Source: Steinernema hermaphroditum (Eukaryota; Nematoda; Chromadorea; Rhabditida; Steinernematidae). Taken from it: a stretch of DNA of 64,000 nucleotides. The translations under genes and the position numbers were made by a program. This document shows positions 36,701 to 47,958 of the stretch, one piece after another (the stretch's first letter is position 1; every line of letters starts with the position of its first letter). The notes beneath the pieces are model-generated. The model was not told the DNA's origin and searched no databases. It saw only the letters and a program-made list of their open reading frames with translations. The stretch is taken from contig CM059625.1 in assembly GCA_030435675.1 (NCBI GenBank), positions 1 to 64,000 of the forward strand. The letters are read 5' to 3'.

Positions 36701-36751
36701 ATATGGAGCGGTGCTCGCTGCGCACCCGCCTGGCAGGTTATCGGTTGACAT
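27719..36751 (-). CDS. din-1: DIN-1 / SPEN-family RRM and SPOC transcriptional co-regulator
   Basis: Seventeen exons: 36504-36751, 36248-36463, 35854-36169, 35473-35684, 35168-35422, 34126-35123, 33730-34076, 33322-33681, 33038-33274, 32489-32995, 31526-32438, 31337-31479, 30687-31232, 28503-30593, 28264-28447, 28053-28219 and 27719-27970. They give 2663 aa with every phase matching. Three RRMs lie near residues 32-115 (GVYVENLP), 178-258 (RTLYVGSL) and 265-345 (KLWIGSLP). A long disordered middle has Lys/Glu-rich charged stretches in exons 9-11 and a Ser/Thr/Pro-rich exon 14. The C-terminal 190 residues form a SPOC domain (FLWQGNLVMK, IGQRMRMNANQIEG, DDYLALLCHPCG). SPEN proteins recruit corepressors in the nucleus; C. 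elegans DIN-1 partners DAF-12. The start follows a CTCAG acceptor by 22 nt. Upstream exons or isoforms are possible. Confidence 0.88.
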
Positions 36752-36819
36752 GGGTCGTGTGTACAGTTGTTTCCTGAGGTAATTTTCATTCAGGTGAATT
36801 CACATATCATAACACTTAC

Positions 36820-37228
36820 TCTGTATTGTGTTGAAACGATATTGAAACTTCTTGATGTAGCGTTAGCGAGATCAAACTTCAATTTCTTTTCTTGATAAAT
36901 TCGGATCTTTTGTGCTGGAAATAGGACATATATTGTGTTAACTCGACAACACAGGAATGTGAATTTGGCCACTGTTAGCATAGTTAAGCGCTAGATTTGA
37001 GGAAGGCATTGCGCGATACGGGACTATTATGTGTGATTCTTGTTCAAATGAATATATATTGAGACATATATATTCCCTTTAATGCAACTTACTCGATTCA
37101 TTCCATCAGATGATATATGCACAAAGCAATGCCAGAATATATTCAGTGCGGAGCGAATAAATTTCTTCTCGGATTTGGCCTGGAAAAGTATCTTGTTGTC
37201 AAGGATGATCCGCCGTTTAAAATTCTCG
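36820..37228 (-). other. Two spliceable exon-like segments upstream of din-1
   Basis: Minus-strand segments 37093-37228 and 36820-36914 each have a strong acceptor (ATTTCAG, TTTCCAG) and a GTAAGT donor. Each has one open frame, but the phases do not connect to each other or to the din-1 start exon. They are best read as 5'-UTR or alternative first exons of din-1, or as exons of another short transcript. Confidence 0.4.
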
Positions 37229-37849
37229 TCTGAAATGTTCCGTTTTAGGTGATTTTTGCAGAATACAGCATTGTCGGAATACAGCAACTGATTGCTTTGA
37301 AACGTATGTGGCAATAATGAGTTCAACGAGTAAAATGATTTGCCTCGCCCATTTGCTCTGAACTATCGTTTTTTGACAGTGTGACCACATAAAGAAAGTA
37401 TAGAACTGGCTGACCAACGATGAATATTGAAGGAAAGAATGGGTTGATGAAAAGAAGATCAGTTTTCAATTTGGCACTTCAGATAAAGGACATACGAGCA
37501 ATACTGAAGCTGTTGTTGTGAAATGGTATCTCTATCTGAGCCCGGTTTGGAAAGATGCCAAAAAATAAATACACTCAAATCGATTACTTCGGCGCGAGAC
37601 AACGATAATCTACACGGGAAGCCGCGGAATGCACACTCGTCGAGTGTGAATGGCAATTGCAACCTTCACATCGCGGGTAACGCGGAAAATAATGCCACAC
37701 ATTCTGATTCGCACCGTTTCTGGTAGAAGATGATTCGTATCAACTTTGGGTTTCTAAAAATGCGCAGCGCAAGTTACATTTCTTATAATAGCGCTTTGAT
37801 TCTTTTCGGTGGATGTTTCGCCTAAAAGACGGTCAATGAAACAGCGCTA

Positions 37850-38290
37850 CTTCAGTGAGTAACCCCAGGAATTTTCGATATGTTGACGCAAGCGCCCTTC
37901 CTGGTCCCTGAGTACGTGGACGGATCGGCGCGCCGTCGCAGCCGAGTCAGCAGCCGTCCCCAATGATCGCTTGAGCGTCGTTCTCTGCAAGACGTCTGCT
38001 GTCTCCCCGCAATGTGCACTATTTGGGCGACCTCTTCATAGCAACTGCCCCAAACACAACAGTCCCTTTCGCTTTCTGGTGGTCTCGCATTTTGCCGTAG
38101 CGGCAACCCGTCGCATCGTGTCATCATCGTCGCCGACGCTACACCGACCGCTGTTTGTGCTCGACGTAAGCGAGGACGGCGACAAGGGGTCGCTTCGCGG
38201 ACTCGCGGGTGATGTAGCTCACATTAATGCTTGAGCCGACGCCACTATGATCTCCGCGTAAAAGAGGAGGGCGACTACGGTAACGATTAG
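37850..38290. promoter_or_regulatory. GC-rich, CpG-dense block upstream of din-1
   Basis: This region is distinctly richer in G+C and CpG (many CGTCG and GCGAC steps) than its flanks and lies about 1.1 kb 5' of the din-1 ATG. Open frames on both strands (37852-38127 minus, 37971-38234 plus) overlap and have no known domain. It may contain a promoter or an unrecognised first exon. Confidence 0.3.
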
Positions 38291-39384
38291 GATTGAAACG
38301 AGCGTCAGTTATCACTCAAGCTCACCTGCAGTGTTGAATAAGGTTGATGTGGAGGTGTTTGCTGGTGGATTGAGCTGGCATTGATTCTGTAATGTATTTA
38401 CTTCGTTGTCTGTTCAGATAACCTTGCCTCTTCCGACACGAGCACATGTATGGCCAAAGATGTTGAGCAATTTACCGATGCTTAAAAGACCGTTCTGACA
38501 TAATTAGTCGCGTAATGATGCAGTGGTCACATTTTACTAGATAGAATTTAGCGATCCCGGATATTTACTGTATTTCAAGAAACATGTTATAAGGTGAAAC
38601 GTTTCCAAAAATTACATTCATGCGTTGACAAAAAGGTGGTGAGCGTTGCCCTTCATATATGTGGCTACGGAAATTTAAAATGCCGTAGCCCAGAAATTTC
38701 CAATAATCAGTGTTCGGTTGTAATGACGTTATCGAGACCAATGCTCTTATGCATAATTCGAAAAAACAAAAAAAGTGACCCAGAGGGTTGTCAGACTGTT
38801 ATGTCATGCTATCGTCATTTAGGGACGAAGATGAATAGCGGTAAAATGGAATGAAGAGAGTGCTATAAAGACAGTAAGCTGGAAATTTTCAGCTCAAAAT
38901 GCAGATCGATTGTGATGCTTAAGTCGAAAGCATATGCTTCTGGAGTCGGTGCAGTGACTGCGAGTGTCAATCACATGCTACATGCCTGCGTTGTCTGCGT
39001 TGTCTGTTATGTTGCTTAATCAAATGGAAGCCCATTTCACGTTTCACAATATTGAGATATGAGATTAAGGACCGTCAGAACAGAATAGGCTTCCAAGATC
39101 CAGAGGACGGCAATGTACAAGCCGAAAATCATAGTGCAGGATGAGAGTTATGCCCAGCAAAGCGCTAATCGATTACACCCTTGGAAACATTACAAGAATG
39201 GAAAATATTTACGATGTGACCCGTTTTTAAATTAGAAGCCCAAAAGGTGCGTTCTCTTTATCAAATGTTGTTTACAATTCTCTTATTATTGAGCAATGTA
39301 CAATGAGTTCGTATTTATAGCTAATCAGCATGGCAGGTGTCATGATCCACACGGAGTTGAACATGAAGAATGCGACAACTTCAA
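38291..39384. other. Intergenic between din-1 5' region and syd-1 3' end
   Basis: No gene, repeat or RNA could be supported here. The syd-1 3' UTR must lie in the upper part. Confidence 0.4.
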
Positions 39385-42300
39385 TCAACACAGAGATTCC
39401 GATACTGCAAGGGATGCGGATGACGGACCGGGACAGGAAGTCGAGTCTGAGCTGTTGCTGTCACTGTAATCTGAAATCGGTCGTTATTAAGATTACATAA
39501 ATTATTTGGAAAATCATTTTATGAAAAGCACGCCTTCAGTGTTGGGCATTTTAATCCTGACTTACTGACTCGGCTTGGCCAGAGCTCCAGGAGTAGCTGA
39601 AAGACGGGAATTGCTTGTGACACGTCCACTTTGTCGATCTTTTTTGTTATTCGAAATGATTGCGCGGCTCTTGTGGATTGCGCATCAACATGCCCAGATG
39701 AACAGAATACAAGCGGTGCAAAGACAGTTGCTAATCGCCCAACTGTTATTCCATTGTATGGCTCGGAGCATAGCACGGTTTTCAGGTGGTCCATTATAAG
39801 AAGTAGCGTATGCTGTATGGAGTTGTAAAAAGACGAACGCTTCGAACTACACTCACTTTGTTTGGTGAAGGAAGGCAATCCACAATTTTGAGGAAAAGTT
39901 TTCGATTTCCATCGGTATCCGTTGGTATGATTACTGCAGCCGCTTCCGCCATCATGCGATATATTGACGGTGGGACCAATGGTTCAGGTAGTTCTCGAAG
40001 AAAGTCCTTGAGCACACAAGCAAGTACATTTGTATCGGCAATCGCATTGACCCCGAGGTCTACAGAGCGGGCACCATTGTACAACGCATCCAATTCATTT
40101 CGGAGCACCTTCTTTTTTTCGACGGAACCGCACACTGAAAACTACTCATATAATGGCAAACGTTACTACAAGTGCTGCTCACAAATGTAGAGTCCAGTGG
40201 AATCAACACCTCGGTCTTCAATTTCTTGCACCAAGCGTCTAAGCACGATCGGTGTATGGCTGGCATCGTGTTCCATTATTCGACTGAGTGCACTTCCGAA
40301 GATAGTTCCGTGTCTGTTTAAATCCGATCTCCGGAACACTTCTTCACTGCTCTTGAACCCGATTCTTATAATGAGTTGACCTTTGGGCTCCAAGTTCAGG
40401 CTGAAGTTCCACTCTTCGTGTTTTTCTCCAATGAGAAACACTTCAGCGAGTCTCAGCATCCCTTTATGACATAATTGATGCCTGAAACAAAGATTTCCCG
40501 AAATGTGATGTAAAATATATGCGACTACTCCACTAAGATTAAGTGAGCACACGTGGAACTGCATCTATACAGTACAGTTCCAATACTTACCTAAATCGCG
40601 GATGCCAAGAATAAACAAAGAATTGAGCCTGTGTTGCTTCGTAGACGTCAATATCAAATGTCTCGCCCCAGCGGTAGTTTCGATCAGGAGTCGATACGCC
40701 TGTTCTTGCTCTGTGAACCTCGTTAATTTCCAGCACGCAGTACATCTCGTTTGTTTGACCTTTTTGCTTATCCGGTATTTTTAATCCACGTCCGGCGATA
40801 ATCTGCAAGGAGTATATTATCACTGAATATATTATTATAAGTTAGCTGACATGGACTGTGAGCAACCCGGTTAGGCTATTATCACGGAATTTGTCAACAT
40901 CAAATCCAGGTCCAGCTGACCGGAGCGGTGTACGTCGGTTAATCAATGGACTGACATGTAGTCGATCAAGCATTTTTGACGCAGTTGGACGTCTATAGGA
41001 GACAATTGCTGACTGCGGCTCACACGCTGCGTTCTGATAACTGCACAAGCCTAGCTGGGAAATCTGAAATTATGTATGTTGCTAGCATCTGACGTTCTGT
41101 CGTTCCCATACAGTGGAGAGTGCAACTCGCGGGGGCAAAGACGAAGAGCGTAGTTCACTGCTCCCAGGGTGACCTCTGCACCTGAGGGGGTGACGAGATT
41201 GACGTTCATCCAAAGAGCTTGATATGTTGTCCATGTACTGCGATGTACCAGCCCAGTTTCTGTATTCCTGAGCCGAGAAAATATCGTTGACAGTTCGTCT
41301 ATCCGTTCGTTTTGAACCTAAAGTAAGTGCGTTGTCAATCGAATGGTTTCATTTTCTTCTATTTTACTTGTTAAAGCTTCTGGTGCTGAGTATGCGCCAT
41401 CCGATTCGCCTCCGCAATTGCGGTTGTTATTTTGTCCCCCGACAACGTCGTTCCGCCACTTTACTGTTCTTCCAACTGCACCGTGTGCTGCCCTTCGCCT
41501 TGGTAACGAATTACTTCTGAGTCCGCTATGTTGCTGAGATATTGCGTCCATTTGATGTGAACTGGTTGCATTTGAATCCACGTAGTAAGGCTGGTCACCA
41601 CTACCAATGGAACGATGACACCTGCCATCAGTTTTAGAGTGGGACATGGAATATGGAGAGGTAGCAGATGTTAATGATCGTGGCATTGAGTATCCTTTGT
41701 AAAGTAAACCATTCTGCAAGATTCAAATTGTGGGCTAGCTCAAGATCAAGAATGAACGTAACTGGGGTAGAAAGTACAAAGTATTTACCCTATTGATTGG
41801 CATTGTAGACGAAAAGCTCTCTGCTCGTCGTATTTTCGATGATGACTGTCTGCTATCAGAAGTTCCAACAGTAGTGTTATTAATTCGCATCGTGCTAAAG
41901 GCATTGTCGAAAGAGCAGATGCTAGAAAGTTGGTCTCGTTCGGTACAGCGTAGTAGATCTTGGTCATGAAACGTTTTGCTGTTTGACGGAGCAAACTGCA
42001 ATCAATGGAATTAGTGCAATATAAAACAGTGTACCTGAGATCTTTGTTGCAACTGTTGGGACTGCTGCCTGGCTCTTTTACCTAACCACGTATTCGCTGT
42101 TGTTGTCAACTGATTGAGCACACCGCCTGAGCCGGTAGACAGTTCAACTGATTTGTCGTACGTGCTTTTTTGGAAAACTACGACTGGTCGACTTTGTCTC
42201 AGTGTCGAGGACAAGCCTGGTTTCTCTCTTCTATGCTTGAGATATCTGCAATAAAAAGCTTGGAAACAGTTGCAATATATGAAGCGTTGAAACTGTCAAA

Positions 42301-42905
42301 TTTTTCAAACATTGTACGTACCGTATTCTTAAAAGAAGCCTTCGTGGTATAGATAGAATTAGTACAACATCATCAATGCTCATTGTCGATACTTCCACGT
42401 TATTGATGGAAAGAATTTCATCACCAGGGCGAATAACAGCTCCATAGCGCTCAAGTTCCGAATTCTCACCAAACCTTGACGCAAAAACTCCGCTAATTCT
42501 GTCGAATCCTGAAAGGATAGCTGGTATACGACTATCTCACGGACCTACCGTTTCCCTCGCGGAGATATAGACCTAAACTCTGCCCGGGCTTCTTAATTAT
42601 TTCAACAAGTTGTATTATCGCTGGTTCATTTCTTGCATGAAGGTCTGTCTTTTCGTCACTTCTGAAGGAAAATAGGAAGAGGTATAAAAATGTGTGACAA
42701 GGACTTACGTGTCTAAGACACGGGCCGAAAAGCCGGAAATACCCGTATTAGTAAGAGTGGATGCTTGCTGATCAACTTCACGTATCTTTTTGATAACATC
42801 ATCCGTGAGATTTAAACCTACGAAGTGTTGCGTTAGTCACACCGAGGAGAACATACCTGCAGGGTATTCTTGTTTCGCGCTAAACTCTTTCAGACTCCAA
42901 GGCAT
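39385..42905 (-). CDS. syd-1: SYD-1 presynaptic assembly protein (PDZ, C2, RhoGAP-like)
   Basis: Fourteen exons: 42857-42905, 42709-42817, 42549-42661, 42322-42508, 42035-42245, 41789-41995, 41368-41713, 41112-41317, 40851-41063, 40591-40802, 40183-40481, 39857-40134, 39566-39812 and 39385-39470. The product is 920 aa with all phases closed. The PDZ is near residues 60-150 ([33 protein letters not shown]). A Ser-rich disordered region follows. The C2 domain is near 500-620 ([28 protein letters not shown]), then a RhoGAP fold ([53 protein letters not shown]). SYD-1 acts upstream of SYD-2/liprin in presynaptic active-zone assembly. The arginine-finger site reads GLYILCGS in place of GLYR, so GAP activity is unlikely. 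The exact first exon is uncertain because the frame is open upstream of the ATG back to a TTCTAG acceptor. Confidence 0.92.
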
Positions 42906-42920
42906 GCGAAGGAACAAAAC

Positions 42921-45103
42921 TAGAAATAATAATTTCCCGTTTAAGTTGTGTAGAATAACTGTTGTGCACTGCAATGCAGCAGTGCTTTTGCACTTTCCAT
43001 AAAAGCAATAAGCTTTCAGTGGTCTTAACACTGTGCATCCTTGATGTCATAACAACACGTTGGAAAACAATGCTCAAGTTACGCGATTAACACATATAAA
43101 GAAATACATATAAAGCTGGCTAAAAGTGGCGGCACTAACAGCATTTTATGCTGAGGCAAACAACTATACATTGCGCTAATAGCACGAAATGTCACTCATC
43201 AGATTTTTATTTGCGCAGCTCCTCAATGCAAATTTTGCATGACTGTTCAGTTGATGTCCAGGAAAAACGTTCAATTCAGCTTGCTGGCAGCACCAGCGCG
43301 ACCAAGCGAACACGAATAGAAATATCCTTTGAGAACAATTTATCCACACGAGGGGTTTGTCTGCTCGTCTCTGCAGCTCCCGCCCGAAGCAGTATTTCCT
43401 ATGTGCAGCTAGAGCTCACCAAATCAAGCTCACAACGGCTGCATGCACGCATGTTCACAATTGGCTTCTGGCCAGCTATCGATCCCAAAAAGCGTCTTTT
43501 CGTTGTCCCTGTTCTACACTGGTGATGGGACATAAATGAGTCAAGTCGCAAAGTCTGCTGTTGACCAACAAAGATGCATATGGCGCATTTACGTAAAAAA
43601 TATTATATTAAAATAGTGAGCGGTGTCCTAATAAAGTATGGACGTGCGTTAGTTATAGAAAAAAATGAGGCGAAACAAAATTTAAAATGAGTGCCATTTC
43701 CCACACGAGTTGCGAAGATTCCATTTAGTTCAGGAAGCACCATCAGCAGCAGCAGCACACGTTTCGCGTGCTGTTTCGATCATTTGCTATTGTACGTGAT
43801 CTTCCTGGTAACAGCAGGCTTCAGATTTTCGCTTTAGGTTTTTATTTTCGTTTTCTACAGCAAATTTTCGGACCCGAACTGCTCTTGGGACCGAGGGTCC
43901 TAGTCATAAAGCTTTGCCAAATATATAAATGTTTATACAAGTACGAGACAAGTGCGACCGACCTCACAGCCTTAAACACGAATAACCTATAAAGGACTAA
44001 TGTCACTGGACTAATGGCTCATTGGATTGTTTGGAAATCGTCCTTCAAGATGATGTACTACGGAACACATACACAGCAATGTCAATCAGGACTAGAACCA
44101 CAGCAGCACAGTGTATGCAAGGACATTTAACTATTGATCACAGATTCTCGGCATTACGCAATCCGTTGATCGATAACTGTACAAAGTTTGCAGCTTTAGC
44201 ACCACCTTTCACTGGAAATTGACTAAATGCTTCTGCTTGAGTAGTGACCACTTTGCCAAATGTAACCATGTTGATGTGATTTGTTTTAGATAAAGGGATA
44301 CCTCGAATTCAGTTTGGTGCTTAAAGCAGCACCAAGTCATTGCGGAAATCCTTTTCCAGCTTTTTTGTTGTGGTCGTGGTGGAGCGTTTAGCGACGTGCC
44401 GGAAGACCGTATTATTTGATATTTGTGTTTGAGGTGGTCATCTGTCTCTATTCAGTACAATGGTGTGCTGTGTGCTCACCAACAATGGACACGTGAGTGA
44501 GTGAAGACGTTGTGGGTGACCGGTATAACTGCCAGATAACAATAGGTTCGTTTCCTGCTAAGCAAACGTACGAGGAAGAGTGAAGAGACAAATGAGTGTG
44601 CACATCACGGCGTCTATTTTGATAAACCCTGATGATCGCAGAAAGGGTTAGCGGTATTCTGCTGTTTCCGCAAGTGTTTTACTTCCCACGATCAATTCTT
44701 TACGAGCCCCAGAGCCAACAATGGTTTAAAGACGACTCAGGCTTAACGTGCCGGCCTGTACGCACGAAAAAGGGATTACGATTAGTCTGTCTAAGACTGT
44801 AGTTGAGAGTACAATTGCTCTGGCATTACGCGAACGCACTTCGCAGCTTCTTTATTCTAAGTGACTTTATAGATGTTTGCGCCGGGGAGAGTGCGTCAAA
44901 AACTATCACTTTGCCCGTGTGAACAAACAAGCGGCGGACGAAGGAGGATCTGTCCACTACCGTCTATTTAGATTCGCTGCCATCTTTTGCGAACTCATTC
45001 GCTGGCCGCATACGCAACTGACCACTCCTACAAGTGAGGGGTCCTGCACACAGTAAAATTCGTTTGCTCACTGGGCCGATCTAACGAACCTATATTCGCC
45101 AAT
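42921..45103. other. Divergent intergenic region upstream of syd-1 and the MBL-fold gene
   Basis: No gene is supportable. A short CAG run lies at 43743-43757. The sequence GTGTCCTAATAAAGTATGGA near 43623 recalls Tc1/mariner-type termini, but no partner was found. A plus-strand frame at 43148-43525 has no domain. Promoters for both flanking genes should lie here. Confidence 0.4.
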
Positions 45104-46964
45104 ATGTTATCGACTACAACGTTGATTACGGTACTTATGTTGTTAAACGGTAAGTTATTTGGTTATGGCTGTCGCTTATATGGAGTTATTCAGTACATAC
45201 TGCCGAAGCCACATCTGAACAACTACGGCAGTGGATTGTAAACAACAAGAAGAATTTTCCAACCGGAGCACAAGAAGCTTTCCAGTCTGCATCGGAATCA
45301 GACATTGCATCGACTATTTTGAAAATGTTCGGTTTTGGCCCCTTTGCTTCTACGACAACAGCTGCTCCGACCACGACATCTCCCAACCGTGCAGTGAAAC
45401 TATCCGAACGTAACGGTCAGTTCATCGCTAAACTTGACACATTGCGCTAGCTGCAGACAGATATATTGTCGGTGCGCGCGTTCTTGCATACAGTAAAAGA
45501 ATGTTTGTCAAACTGTTTTGTCAAATAGCGTTCGCGCAACCGACGACGCTTAATAACCTTTTCATTTGCGGTGTTGGTGAGATGGGATTAACATCACGCT
45601 TATAGTTTGCCCGTTTGACGCTGACCCACTGATACTTTCTGGTGAATATGCCTACTGCAAATCTTCAAATGTGGGCGACTGTCCAATCGGTTTTGTGTGC
45701 GACCAAAGCTTCGTTTTGGGACGCTCCATCTGTTGCCAGGATCTTAGGAAACATCCCAGTGTTCCTACTCGTCTCACAGGTACTCTTGTGTTTGTAAACT
45801 CCGCTGAACTTTATGCTACAGCTGCTACATCGGTTCGACCTCCGTATAATTGGAATACTGTCACTCCTACGAAACAGCCAAAGTGGTCACCTTTCACTGT
45901 TCAGCCTACTCGTCGTGCTCCATGGTACATCAAAGATCGTACTTCATGGAACAGCAACTACAACCATGTTACCCCCGAGCCTGTGCTTTCGACTACAACA
46001 CCCGAGGACGTTCAGCGCACAACAGATCTAACGTGAGTCACAGATATATAGCTTTGATTTGCAAGCTGGTTATTCAGAGTTCCAACGGAGACCACAACGT
46101 TATCGATTAACAATCCTTGGGCTCGGCTATGGACGACCACAGTTTTTCCTCGAAACACTGTAAATGTATCTGTCGTGCAGTCTGGAAGCATTAGGTTTCT
46201 TAAGGTACTAGATCGAACTTTCTCTTTTAATACGTTTGTGCTCACACTCACACGCACTTACTTTTAGGATAGCCAGCTAGAATCAATTGGCGCAATTACC
46301 CTGATCAACGACAATGGAATGCGGGTACTCGTCGACACGGGATCCGCTAGCGATACTGAAAGGCTGCTTCAAGGTCTTTCCAAGGAATCGATAAACCTTG
46401 ATGATATAGACACTGTGGTCATTACACATGCACATCCTGGACATATGGGAAATATTAACTTCTTTGGTCAGAAGCCAATTCTCTTCCACTCAATGGAATT
46501 CATTGGACGTCATGTCACACCAACAGAATTGAAAGATGTAAGCAAGCAATACGCAAATCTGTTACATTTTGTGACTGTAGAGGCCTTATCGAAAGCTTTC
46601 GACGAACATCGAGGTGTGGAAGACGCCGGGACATACACAGCACGATTTGAGTGTCCTTGTCCATAATGTGCAAGGATATGGATCGATGGCAGTGGTTGGT
46701 GATTTAATACCCAACGAGAGACTGATCAGCGAAAAGGTAAATGCTGATGAAGTGTATTTTAAGCAATGTGAATTGGAGGTTGACCTTATGGCGGACGAAG
46801 GTGTGTGGGATGCTGCGATTAAACGCCAAAACGCCAATCTTATTATTTGTATGGCAGACTGGATTGTTCCGGGGCATGGTCAACCGTTCCGCGTGCTTCC
46901 CCATTACAGACAGAAGGCAGGATGCACTCGGCTTCTTGCGCAGCGCCACCTTAGTACAAATTAA
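45104..46964 (+). CDS. Secreted metallo-beta-lactamase-fold protein, MBLAC1/SWIP-10-like
   Basis: Exons 45104-45149, 45194-45415, 45606-45779, 45822-46032, 46078-46204, 46268-46537 and 46581-46964; 477 aa. A signal peptide (MLSTTTLITVLMLLN) starts it. A small Cys-rich domain near residues 90-150 (CPIGFVC, RSICC) resembles lustrin/EB-type modules. A Thr/Pro-rich linker leads to the C-terminal MBL domain from residue 260. The zinc motif is HAHPGH at 314-319 (46427-46444), with Gly replacing the usual Asp of HxHxDH. PGHT, VVGD and VPGHG supply the remaining ligand positions. MBLAC1 relatives are hydrolases; the C. elegans relative SWIP-10 acts in glia to limit glutamate and dopamine signalling. 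Orthology to swip-10 is likely but unproven. The 42-bp intron 3 is in frame and stop-free. Confidence 0.82.
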
Positions 46965-47737
46965 TTGATTGCATATCGTCCAGCGCGTCATGCCGCCTAA
47001 TAATTTATCAGTTGTCGTTCGTCTTACTGTTACAATGTGATAATAATAATAATAATAACAATAATAATAATAGCAGCGAAAAGTGATAAATTAGAGAAAA
47101 CTCTGACCCACATGTACGGCTTTCAAAGACACACATATGCGTATAATAGTCGTTATTCCACTTCATTTACGGTGGAATTGGTGTACTAGTGACATGCTAG
47201 TGATATTCATCACAGTTGACTCAAAGCGCTCAAACTATCTATTACATTGTTGCAGTCCCTCACGTATTTTAGAGCCGACCTTTTTCAGTGGTCATCTTTC
47301 TCGTAACACAGGTAGAGATAGATTGTGTTGTTTCTGTTCTATGAGCGCACTTGAAATTTTTTTCTCGTAGGTATGCTCTGTCTACATATGTCTTGAGCTT
47401 ACTCAAAATGGAATTTCCAGAAGGCAAAAAATACCTTGCGCCGATATATGTTATTCGTGTGAGCCGTACAATCCAGGAAAAAAGGCCGAGTCATGAAGGC
47501 CAACTCACCGATGAGAGAGCGTAGTGGACAATAGACCATACATTGTTGCTTAACGTGCCTTGATACTTGTAGATGCAAATAAAGTTTCTGAAAATGAGAA
47601 ACAAACCGAAAGAACTTCTGCACTACCAAATACATATGCTACAATGCAGCATTACGAGTACAGAGGACACTTGACCTTCTTGCTTAAGAAATTAGCAATT
47701 TTTTACTATGCATGAAAATAGCGCGAAATTTATTATA
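46965..47737. other. 3' flank with TAA microsatellite
   Basis: A TAA/AAT microsatellite with one interruption lies at 47041-47072, just past the stop codon of the MBL-fold gene and probably in its 3' UTR. The rest is featureless. Confidence 0.6.
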
Positions 47738-47884
47738 TTGGGTTGGACATAAATGATGCCACACTTTTATTTTTCGTCTATTTTCGCACTGTGTACTCCT
47801 GGAACAAGATGGATTACTGCGTTCGTATGGGTGATTCATAAACGCTTATTGGAATGTTACGCCATTATTTATGCTCCAACCCAA
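47738..47884. mobile_element. Miniature mariner-like element (147 bp MITE)
   Basis: The left end TTGGGTTGGACATAAATGAT is mirrored at the right as the complement of TTGGGTTGGAGCATAAAT. TA dinucleotides flank it at 47736-47737 and 47885-47886. The size, TA target and TTGGGTTG-type end fit an internally deleted mariner. No coding capacity. It sits between two convergent genes. Confidence 0.85.
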
Positions 47885-47958
47885 TAGTTTACATGAGTAA
47901 TATGAGAATGCCATATCCTTGCCCTGCTTGCGTCCAAGATTCCATCATCCATATTTCG

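Noticed and set aside
43148..43525. Plus-strand 125-codon frame upstream of the MBL-fold gene
   Set aside because: No domain, no acceptor before the ATG, no coding-like composition.
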